The notes under the pieces were generated by a model, which was given only the letters and a program-made list of their open reading frames with translations, made no database searches and was not told the origin of the DNA. Of a DNA stretch of 47,973 nucleotides, positions 39,713 to 47,973 are shown piece after piece. The translations under genes and the position numbers were made by a program. This stretch comes from Pseudoselenomonas ruminantium (GTDB lineage Bacteria > Bacillota > Negativicutes > Selenomonadales > Selenomonadaceae). Where the stretch lies: NCBI GenBank assembly GCA_015058575.1, contig SVBZ01000001.1, forward strand, positions 1-47,973, written 5' to 3'. Every line of letters begins with the position of its first letter. Position 1 is the stretch's first letter.

Positions 39713-40948
39713 ATGAATCGTAAAAAAACGGGAGCTATCCTGCTGGGATTGACTATGGGGCTTACGGGAACGGTATGTGCAGCACCGGCTGACGAGACAG
39801 ATGTCACTGCACGCATTGCTGCATTGGAGGCACAGCAGCAACAGCTGGCTGAGCAGCTCAAAGCGTTGAAACAGGAAAACAACAAGCTGAAGAATGCAAA
39901 GACGGTAGCGAATAAGAACAAAAATGATATTCAAGCATTGAAGGCAGAGCAGGATCGCGTCAAGATCTATGGTTTTGTACGTGCATCGTGGGACAAGGAT
40001 AATGCTCGCAATCAAGGCGATGCCTGGGCGGATGAGAAAGATAATTCCCGCTATTATCTGAATCTGTTGGGGGATCTTAAAATCAATGATGAGTGGACAG
40101 GCCATTTCCAGAGCGAGACAAATCAGCGGTTCGCGCATCAGACTGGTAATGGCACGGAAGGTAAATTGAAGAGAGAGCATGGACAGATCCAGCGTATTTG
40201 GCTTACGGGCAATCTCAAGAACGGTTTGGAAATCAATGCGGGCCGTAAGTGGAGTCCGCTTGGCATGCAGTTCTCGTTGCTTGGCTGCACCACGAGTGGT
40301 ATCGATGTAAGCTATCCGATTACGAAACAAGGATTGCGAGCTGGTGCTTTCTACTACGCGATGGCTGAGTATGATAATGCGGACTTTTCGATGTGGGGAC
40401 CGACAATCCGTGGCCCGATCGGACATAATTTCGACATCAATCTCGCCTATGCAAAGCTGAACGTTGGGCGTACAGGCGAGCTCAATAAATTCTATGAAGC
40501 GGGCAAACAAAAGACGCCGTTTGGCAATCAAGGATTTGTCTTGAGTGCGGCGACGAATGTTGCGAAGAATTTGCGGCTTACTGCGGATTATGTGCAGACG
40601 AATTATCAGGCAGACCCAGGTGAACAGGATAATAATCGCGCGTATCTGGCCCGGCTGGATTATAAGTGGACGAATCCATCGGTGGTCGGTTCGTTTGGTG
40701 CCTATCTGCGTTACCATAATATCCAGGCACATGGCAATATCTGGGCGGATGATGCCTGGAGCTCGCTGCTCAAGGATTCCAAAGGCTGGACAGTTGGCTT
40801 CAAATATGTGCCGTGGAAGAATGTGGAATGGGAAACGTTCTACCAGATTGCTGACTGCGGCATGTCGCAAAAAGCCGATGGCGAATGGTGGGAGAAAAAG
40901 TCGTTCAAGCGCAATCTTATCCGCACGCAGCTTGACTACCATTTCTAA
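39713..40948 (+). CDS. Outer-membrane porin with N-terminal coiled coil
   Basis: A 411-residue protein with a signal peptide (residues 1-23, ending VCA). Residues about 30-85 are a Gln/Leu/Lys-rich coiled coil, followed by many alternating beta strands, and it ends in DYHF, the C-terminal aromatic signature of outer-membrane barrels. The barrel-like part has VKIYGFVRASW and RTQLDYHF at its ends. Of two tandem ATGs the second is 7 nt from GGGGAG. No SLH domain is seen, unlike the OmpM porins of Negativicutes. It lies inside the PTS operon, so it probably admits glucan oligosaccharides. Confidence 0.82.
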   Translation: MNRKKTGAILLGLTMGLTGTVCAAPADETDVTARIAALEAQQQQLAEQLKALKQENNKLKNAKTVANKNKNDIQALKAEQDRVKIYGFVRASWDKDNARNQGDAWADEKDNSRYYLNLLGDLKINDEWTGHFQSETNQRFAHQTGNGTEGKLKREHGQIQRIWLTGNLKNGLEINAGRKWSPLGMQFSLLGCTTSGIDVSYPITKQGLRAGAFYYAMAEYDNADFSMWGPTIRGPIGHNFDINLAYAKLNVGRTGELNKFYEAGKQKTPFGNQGFVLSAATNVAKNLRLTADYVQTNYQADPGEQDNNRAYLARLDYKWTNPSVVGSFGAYLRYHNIQAHGNIWADDAWSSLLKDSKGWTVGFKYVPWKNVEWETFYQIADCGMSQKADGEWWEKKSFKRNLIRTQLDYHF

Positions 40949-40999
40949 TCGGAAGCTATCGATTATATAGTTTTTCAAGGTCAAAGGGGAGAGTTTATC

Positions 41000-41302
41000 A
41001 TGAAAAAGATTGTTTTACTTTGTGCATCGGGGATGTCCACGAGCATGCTAGTCAAGAAGATGAAAGAGGCCGCAGCAGCTGATGGCTATGACTGTTCTAT
41101 CGATGCTTTTTCGGCATCAGAAGCGGCAACGAAGGCAGCCGATGCGGACTGTGTTCTTCTGGGGCCGCAGATTCGTTTCCAGAAGAACAAGATTGCCGAG
41201 CAGCTTCCGGGGATTCCGGTTGATGCTATCGACATGCGCATGTATGGCCGTATGGATGGCAAGGGGGCTCTGGATTTCGCGCGTAAACTTATGAAGGATT
41301 GA
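41000..41302 (+). CDS. PTS EIIB, lactose/cellobiose family
   Basis: The 100-residue phosphocarrier that passes phosphate to the sugar. The N-terminus MKKIVLLCASGMSTSMLV has the active Cys8 and the P-loop-like CASGMSTS. The rest is the usual alpha/beta fold with LLGPQIRFQ and IDMRMYGRMDG. It is close to LicB/CelA in length and motif. GGGGAG precedes the ATG. It follows the porin gene by 51 bp and precedes EIIA by 9 bp. Confidence 0.95.
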   Translation: MKKIVLLCASGMSTSMLVKKMKEAAAADGYDCSIDAFSASEAATKAADADCVLLGPQIRFQKNKIAEQLPGIPVDAIDMRMYGRMDGKGALDFARKLMKD

Positions 41303-41311
41303 GGTTTTATA

Positions 41312-43059
<1,748 letters not shown>

Positions 43060-43084
43060 TTATATGAATCGGGAGGAATACAGA

Positions 43085-43882
43085 ATGATGGATATTCGCA
43101 AGAAAGCTTTGGCAGTAGCAGTTTTGGCTGCACTGGCAGCTCCGGTCTCTGTTTCGCTGGATGTGGTTTCGCCGGCAATTGTTTCTGCTGCACCGGCAGC
43201 GGAAACGAAAGCCAGTGATGCCTTTACGATCGATTTGACGAAAGGCGGGCAGAATGACATCTCCATCCCTTCGGATGGCTGGACGAATGGCAATCCGTTC
43301 AATGTATTCTGGCATAAAGAAAATGTCACGTTTGAAGATGGTGCAATGCAGTTGATTGTTGATGTTTCGCCGAATCCGGCGGCGGATAAGGTTCCGTATT
43401 CCGGTGGTGAGTATCGTACCAAGAATTTCTATGGTTATGGCCGTTTTGAAACGACGATGAAGGCCATCAAGAATGATGGTGTTGTCTCCTCGTTCTTTAC
43501 CTGCACGGGGCCTTATGACAACGGCAACGACTGGGATGAGATCGACTTCGAGGTACTTGGCAAGGACACCACGAAGGTCCAGCTCAACTATTTCCGCAAG
43601 GGTGTTGGTGGCCATGAGATGATGATCGACCTGGGCTTTGATGCATCGGAAGACTTCCATACCTACGCATTCGAATGGCACAAGAACTCTATCATCTGGT
43701 ATGTCGATGGCAAAGAGGTCTACCGTGTCGAAGGGGGCGACCTGCCGTGCACGAAGGGCCGCATCCTTATGAACGCATGGTGTGGCAAAGGCGTCGATGA
43801 GTGGCTCAAGCCCTTCAAAGATGACAACATGCCGCTGGTGGCTGAATACAAATCCATCAAGTATACGCCGTTTGCAGAATAA
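43085..43882 (+). CDS. Secreted GH16 beta-glucanase (lichenase-like)
   Basis: A 265-residue exported hydrolase. A signal peptide (about 1-37, ending in an Ala-rich stretch) is followed by a single GH16 domain. The catalytic motif is DEIDFEVLG: Glu152 nucleophile, Asp154, and Glu156 acid/base, as in Bacillus lichenase, which cuts beta-1,3-1,4 glucan. SGGEYRTKNFYGYGRFE and HTYAFEWHKNSIIWYVDGKEVY (core EWHKNSIIWYVDG) are also family-like. The ATG at 43085 follows GGGAGGA. No SLH or carbohydrate-binding module is seen. GH16 laminarinase activity is an alternative. Confidence 0.9.
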   Translation: MMDIRKKALAVAVLAALAAPVSVSLDVVSPAIVSAAPAAETKASDAFTIDLTKGGQNDISIPSDGWTNGNPFNVFWHKENVTFEDGAMQLIVDVSPNPAADKVPYSGGEYRTKNFYGYGRFETTMKAIKNDGVVSSFFTCTGPYDNGNDWDEIDFEVLGKDTTKVQLNYFRKGVGGHEMMIDLGFDASEDFHTYAFEWHKNSIIWYVDGKEVYRVEGGDLPCTKGRILMNAWCGKGVDEWLKPFKDDNMPLVAEYKSIKYTPFAE

Positions 43883-43896
43883 GGAGTGATAGTATC

Positions 43897-45690
43897 ATGC
43901 AGAGCAAGAAAAGACTTTGCCAGTTGGTACTGGCGGGGATTGCCATGCTGGGAACTTGCGGGATGGCATCCTTTACGGAAGCTGCCGATGCTGGCATGCA
44001 TGTTGACCAGGTCGGTTACCTTACGGGCTATGAAAAAGTGGCTATGGTAACGGATTCTGGCGATACGGATTTTTGTGTCATCGATGCCAAGACGGGCAAG
44101 GTGGCCTATACAGGGAAACTGTCGGCAGCCAAGGCTGATCCGATGTCTGAGGAAACATTGCGTCGGGCAGATTTTACAGGGCTTAATACACCTGGCACGT
44201 ATAAACTCAAAGTGGGTAATCGCGAGTCCTATGATTTTGCTATTGGCGACAATGTCTATGCTGTCCCAGCTGTCCAGACATGGCGTTCCTATACGCTGAC
44301 GCGCAGCGGCACGCCGATTGATGATGCGGATATCACGGGGCTCAAAGTCAGGAATGGTCATGCGCAGGACAAAGAAGCCAAGGTGTACTTTACGGATAAG
44401 CTCAACAAAAAGGGCGACAAAGTCGATGTGACAGGCGGCTGGTATGATGCTGGTGATTACGGCAAATATACGACGACGGCTGGCATTGCTGCTGCCGAAC
44501 TGCTATTGGCTTATGAGGCGCATCCGGATCATTTTACGAAGGGACAGATGTTATTCCCGCAGGGCATCAAGTACGATAAGAATCTGCCGGATGCACTCAA
44601 TGAGGTCAAGTATGAGTTTGACTTCATGAAAAAGATGATGCGTAAGGATGGCAGTACATTCCATAAAGTAGCTGGTGCTCAGTGGCCGGGTTTTGACAAG
44701 AGCCCTGATACGGATACGCAGGAGCGTTTCCTCTACAGCACCTGCTCGGCCAGCACAGCGATGTACGGTGCCAGCCTGGCTATTGGTGGCCGTGTCTATA
44801 AAGCTTTCGATCCGGCGTATGCTAAGTCGCTGCTGAAGGATGCCGATAAGGTTTGGGGGTATCTGGCTAAGACGAAAGAGCCGGTTTACCGCGTGGATGA
44901 AGGCCAGGAAAGTGGTTCGGGCCCGTACAATGATACGAATGACATTCAGGAGCGCTTGTGGATGGCCGCTGAAATGTTCCGTACGACGGGCGACAAGAAG
45001 TATGAAGATTACCTCAAGGCGAATAAGGCTGAGTTTAGCAAAGCGCCAGGCTTTTTCACTTGGGATAACACGCTGGCGCTGGCACAGTTTGCCTATGCCA
45101 TGTCCCCAAATGCCGATACCAGCTTGCAGGCTGAGGTAAAGAAAGTTTATCTCGATTATGCAGATATGATTGCTGGTAAGATTGCAAAAGATGGTTTTGG
45201 CTGTGCTTTGTCTAAAGAGGAATATACCTGGGCATCGACGAAAAATGCTATGACGCAGGGCGATATGCTGCTGATGGCATATCAGCTTGAGCCGAAACAG
45301 GCCTATGTCGAAGGAGCATTGTCGCAGATCCATTACATGTTTGGCCGCAATTCGCTCGATAAGAGCTTCCTTACCGGGGCTGGCGCTAATCCGCCTGAGC
45401 ATCCGCATAACCGCATCCATGAAAGCACGGGGGCCTATATCCCAGGGCTTTTGGTCGGTGGTCCGAATGCAGTGGCGGGCGGCGATCCGGATCAGACGAA
45501 GTATCTGGAGAGCGGTCATATCCCGACGGCAAAATCCTATCTGGATGTTCTGTCGTCCTGGTCTACGAATGAGTATGCCATTGACTATACGGGGACAGCA
45601 GCCTATGCCTTGGCCTGGTTTGCCAAACCGGAAGCACTTACGGCATCTCAGATAAAGCTTACGCGCGATTTCCCCGTCGTGGCGAAGTAA
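43897..45690 (+). CDS. Secreted GH9 glucanase with N-terminal Ig-like domain
   Basis: A 597-residue exported enzyme. A signal peptide (about 1-29) is followed by a CelD_N Ig-like domain (about 33-115) and a GH9 catalytic domain. The base is in GGWYDAGDYGKY (Asp184/Asp187). The acid is Glu559 in NEYAIDYTG. The HPHNRIHES strand with the conserved His lies between. Theme-B enzymes with this Ig domain cut cellulose, mixed-linkage glucan or cello-oligosaccharides. AAGGAG precedes the ATG. Last gene of the locus, followed by a terminator. No dockerin, SLH or binding module is visible. Confidence 0.93.
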   Translation: MQSKKRLCQLVLAGIAMLGTCGMASFTEAADAGMHVDQVGYLTGYEKVAMVTDSGDTDFCVIDAKTGKVAYTGKLSAAKADPMSEETLRRADFTGLNTPGTYKLKVGNRESYDFAIGDNVYAVPAVQTWRSYTLTRSGTPIDDADITGLKVRNGHAQDKEAKVYFTDKLNKKGDKVDVTGGWYDAGDYGKYTTTAGIAAAELLLAYEAHPDHFTKGQMLFPQGIKYDKNLPDALNEVKYEFDFMKKMMRKDGSTFHKVAGAQWPGFDKSPDTDTQERFLYSTCSASTAMYGASLAIGGRVYKAFDPAYAKSLLKDADKVWGYLAKTKEPVYRVDEGQESGSGPYNDTNDIQERLWMAAEMFRTTGDKKYEDYLKANKAEFSKAPGFFTWDNTLALAQFAYAMSPNADTSLQAEVKKVYLDYADMIAGKIAKDGFGCALSKEEYTWASTKNAMTQGDMLLMAYQLEPKQAYVEGALSQIHYMFGRNSLDKSFLTGAGANPPEHPHNRIHESTGAYIPGLLVGGPNAVAGGDPDQTKYLESGHIPTAKSYLDVLSSWSTNEYAIDYTGTAAYALAWFAKPEALTASQIKLTRDFPVVAK

Positions 45691-45742
45691 GATTCTCTTT
45701 TTCAAACCTATAGCAAAACTTTGGAAAACTGTTTCTGCGAAA

Positions 45743-45776
45743 AATCTCGTCGTCTTTGCGGGCGGCGGGATTTTTT
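45743..45776 (+). terminator. Rho-independent terminator of the beta-glucan locus
   Basis: A 10-bp stem (45743-45752 with 45763-45772, two wobbles), 10-nt loop and six T. Confidence 0.8.
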
Positions 45777-45804
45777 GTTTTGTGCGGGCAGCTGCGGATT
45801 ATGG

Positions 45805-45833
45805 TTGACGTTGGCACGTTATTTTGGTAGGCT
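45805..45833 (+). promoter_or_regulatory. Promoter of the ybaB-recR-bofA unit
   Basis: TTGACG (45805-45810), 17 bp, TAGGCT (45828-45833), about 65 bp before ybaB. Confidence 0.6.
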
Positions 45834-45898
45834 AGAGGAAGTGAAAAAGAAAAGACAAGCATGCTGGGTTAGCAGCGTGTACTGAGAGGAGCAATAAC

Positions 45899-46234
45899 AT
45901 GTTTGGTGGAATGGGCAACATGGGCCAAATGGCCGGCATGATGAAAAAAGTCCAGAAAATGCAGAACGAAATGAAGAAGATGCAGGACGAACTCAAACGC
46001 AAGACCGTTGAAGTCACAGCTGGCGGCGGTGCAGTCAAGATTGTCATGAATGGCGAGAAGCAGGTGCAGTCGCTGGTTATCGATCCGGCTGCTGTCGATC
46101 CGGAAGATGTTGAGATGCTGCAGGATTTGATTTCGGCAGCGTTCAATGAAGCTATCAAGAAAGTAGACGATATGATGGCTTCTGAGATGGGCAAGCTGAC
46201 GAGTGGTCTTGGCCTGCCGCCAGGGATGTTTTGA
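45899..46234 (+). CDS. ybaB: YbaB/EbfC nucleoid-associated protein
   Basis: A 111-residue small DNA-binding protein that bends DNA as a dimer. The Met/Gly-rich start ([17 protein letters not shown]), the [16 protein letters not shown] helix, and the core [16 protein letters not shown] and [18 protein letters not shown] are the family hallmarks. GAGAGGAG precedes the ATG. The stop overlaps the recR start region. The ybaB-recR order is widely conserved in bacteria. Confidence 0.96.
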   Translation: MFGGMGNMGQMAGMMKKVQKMQNEMKKMQDELKRKTVEVTAGGGAVKIVMNGEKQVQSLVIDPAAVDPEDVEMLQDLISAAFNEAIKKVDDMMASEMGKLTSGLGLPPGMF

Positions 46235-46236
46235 TT

Positions 46237-46833
46237 GTGCAATACATTGCACCGCTTGCAAAACTGATAGAGCATTTTCGCGCACTGCCGGGGATTGGAA
46301 ACAAGACGGCAGTGCGTCTTGCTTATCATGTACTGGATATGGATGTGGAGCAGGCCAAGGCGTTAGCTGGGGCTATCGTCGAAGCTAAGGAGAAGATAGG
46401 CTATTGCAATACCTGCTTCAATCTCAGCGACCAGAATCCCTGTGCAATCTGTGGCAGCGATCAGCGTGATCATTCGCTCATATGCGTAGTTGAGCAGCCG
46501 CAGGATGTTGCAGCGATGGAGCGCATGCGTGATTTTCACGGTGTCTACCATGTGCTTCATGGCGCTTTGTCCCCACTGGAAGGTGTGGGGCCGGACCAGA
46601 TACGCATCAAAGAACTGTTGAACCGCCTGGCTGATGACACAGTCAAGGAGGTTATCATGGCGACAAACCCGAATGTCGAGGGGGAGGCTACAGCCATGTA
46701 TATTGCCAAGCTGCTCAAGCCGATGGGCGTCAAAGTCACGCGTATCGCGCATGGCCTGCCGATTGGCGGCGATCTTGAGTATGCAGATGAGGTAACCTTA
46801 TCCAAGGCAATGGAAAATCGGAGGGAAATCTAA
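46237..46833 (+). CDS. recR: Recombination mediator RecR
   Basis: A 198-residue DNA-repair protein that works with RecF and RecO to load RecA on gaps. The HhH region ([15 protein letters not shown]), the zinc finger Cys57, Cys60, Cys69 and Cys72, and the Toprim domain with [10 protein letters not shown] and [15 protein letters not shown] are in the usual order. I choose GTG at 46237, ten bases after AGGGA; a TTG at 46231 overlaps the ybaB stop and is the alternative. It overlaps the bofA start by 1 bp. Confidence 0.96.
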   Translation: MQYIAPLAKLIEHFRALPGIGNKTAVRLAYHVLDMDVEQAKALAGAIVEAKEKIGYCNTCFNLSDQNPCAICGSDQRDHSLICVVEQPQDVAAMERMRDFHGVYHVLHGALSPLEGVGPDQIRIKELLNRLADDTVKEVIMATNPNVEGEATAMYIAKLLKPMGVKVTRIAHGLPIGGDLEYADEVTLSKAMENRREI

Positions 46834-47066
46834 TGGAAATCATTGTGGCCTTTGCTGTGGGCCTTATTGTACTATGCTTGATTGGCAAAATCATTGCGCT
46901 GCCCATGAAGTTATTGTGGAAACTCATCACAAACAGCGTGGTTGGTGCTGTTTTGTTGTGGGTGGTCAATTTGTTTGGTGCTGGTATCCAAATCACCTTC
47001 GTAAAAGCATTGCTTGCGGGCGTACTTGGAGTTCCAGGGGTTATTATTGTCCTGTTGATGAACTGA
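46833..47066 (+). CDS. bofA: BofA-family membrane protein
   Basis: A 77-residue protein with two or three hydrophobic helices (about 2-21, 32-51, 54-75). It matches the small BofA family: a first helix, KLLWKLITNSVVGAVLLWVVN in outline (core NSVVGAVLLWVVN), then a Gly-rich LAGVLGVPGVI end. In Bacillus BofA holds the pro-sigma-K protease inactive during sporulation. Its place after recR is the same as in Bacillus. In this lineage, where many species do not make spores, its present role is open. Translation begins on the last base of the recR stop. Confidence 0.88.
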   Translation: MEIIVAFAVGLIVLCLIGKIIALPMKLLWKLITNSVVGAVLLWVVNLFGAGIQITFVKALLAGVLGVPGVIIVLLMN

Positions 47067-47071
47067 AAGCA

Positions 47072-47115
47072 AAAACCTGACAGCCTTGGCTGATGCCGGC
47101 AGTCAGGTTTTTTTA
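47072..47115 (+). terminator. Rho-independent terminator of ybaB-recR-bofA
   Basis: AAAACCTGAC (47072-47081) pairs with GTCAGGTTTT (47102-47111), with a 20-nt loop and a T run. It lies just before rrn promoter P1. Confidence 0.85.
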
Positions 47116-47135
47116 TAAAAAAGAGAAAAAAGGTG

Positions 47136-47164
47136 TTGACAAAGAACTGAAAGACGTGTATCAT
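47136..47164 (+). promoter_or_regulatory. rrn promoter P1
   Basis: TTGACA (47136-47141), 17 bp, TATCAT (47159-47164), with an A-rich stretch upstream that resembles an UP element. Confidence 0.85.
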
Positions 47165-47167
47165 AAT

Positions 47168-47322
47168 ACAAGTCGCTGAGAGATACGGCAGACAACATGA
47201 ACCCGCAAAGCCTTGAATGGCAAGGGGTTGAAACATGTTACTTCCGAATTCAGTCAAAAAGAAATTTAAAAAAGTTCTTGACAGAAAAAACTCGATGCGA
47301 TATAATAAACAAGTCGCTGAGA
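47168..47322. repeat. 14-bp direct repeat at the two rrn start regions
   Basis: ACAAGTCGCTGAGA occurs at 47168-47181 and at 47309-47322, exactly at the expected transcript start of each promoter, 141 bp apart. It suggests that the leader arose by duplicating a promoter unit. Confidence 0.8.
47278..47306 (+). promoter_or_regulatory. rrn promoter P2
   Basis: TTGACA (47278-47283), 17 bp, TATAAT (47301-47306), a perfect sigma-A promoter about 285 bp before the 16S start. Confidence 0.92.
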
Positions 47323-47591
47323 TGAGCGACACGGTTCGAAAGAATCGGAGATTGTTCTCTGAAAACTAAACAATGCAGAATGAATCATGCAACATGATTC
47401 AAGCCAGATGTTTAAGATGAAACTTCGGTTTCATAACAAAAACATCGATTGGTATGAACAACATAGCAATCGGCAAATTCTTTTAAGCAGCGAACAGCAA
47501 TTTTAATTGCTTGTGAGTCGCTTACGCAAATTACTTCAGTAATTTGTGAACCATAGATAATTGAGAGCTTGATTGAGTTCTTCAATATAAT
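47307..47591 (+). other. rRNA leader with boxA-like antitermination site
   Basis: This stretch before the 16S gene has no protein gene. A boxA-like TGTTCTCTGAAAAC lies at 47353-47366. Hairpins are visible at about 47417-47435 (GATGAAAC-TTCG-GTTTCAT) and 47527-47546 (CAAATTAC-TTCA-GTAATTTG). The end should pair with the 16S 3' flank as an RNase III stem, outside the window. Confidence 0.65.

Positions 47592-47973
<382 letters not shown>

Noticed and set aside
39683..40984. 433-codon open frame opposite the porin gene
   Set aside because: The plus-strand frame has signal peptide, coiled coil and barrel end; the antisense frame has no support.
47194..47322. 41-codon frame between rrn P1 and P2
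   Set aside because: It has no ribosome site, overlaps P2, and the region is an untranslated rRNA leader.

Overview
The window comes from a diderm Firmicute of the class Negativicutes, most likely Selenomonadaceae (Selenomonas/Mitsuokella type). Three things point there: the start of the 16S rRNA at the right edge; Firmicute-style gene neighbourhoods (tRNA-Ser, SRP RNA, dnaX; ybaB-recR-bofA); and genes that need an outer membrane (a secretin with a GspC/PilP-like partner, and a porin ending in a C-terminal Phe). The family assignment is from memory of related sequences, not from a search.

Left part (1-9.8 kb): a MITE-like inverted repeat, a cupin gene, a YdcF/ElyC-MATE pair, then sugar-phosphate genes (phosphoglucomutase-type mutase, a shrunken phosphomannomutase pseudoenzyme, pgi), then a GspC/PilP-like protein, a secretin and a NarL-type response regulator. 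9.9-16.6 kb is a tight tetrapyrrole operon (precorrin-2 dehydrogenase, hemA, hemC, cobA-hemD fusion, hemB, hemL) that reaches uroporphyrinogen III and siroheme/cobalamin precursors. 16.7-24.8 kb is mostly minus strand: an NlpC/P60 endopeptidase, an ArsR-type metal sensor, a MurNAc recycling operon (murQ-murP-mupG), lactate permease and threonine ammonia-lyase.

25.0-28.7 kb holds two UspA genes, nrdG with a stand-alone glycyl-radical-domain protein behind tandem NrdR-like boxes, an MscS channel and a GNAT acetyltransferase. 28.8-33.9 kb is a nucleoside salvage cluster (deoC, deoB, pdp, cdd, nupC). 34.0-35.1 kb is a CheY-like/CheX-like pair. 35.2-38.1 kb is tRNA-Ser(GGA), SRP RNA, dnaX and an RpiR-family regulator.

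38.3-45.7 kb is the most distinctive part: a seven-gene beta-glucan utilisation locus. It has PTS EIIC, an outer-membrane porin, EIIB, EIIA, a GH1 6-phospho-beta-glucosidase, a secreted GH16 glucanase and a secreted GH9 glucanase, behind one promoter and downstream of the RpiR regulator. It reads as a complete route: outer-membrane entry, extracytoplasmic cleavage, PTS uptake with phosphorylation, and cytosolic hydrolysis. The window ends with ybaB, recR, bofA and an rrn operon with two strong promoters and the first ~380 nt of 16S rRNA.
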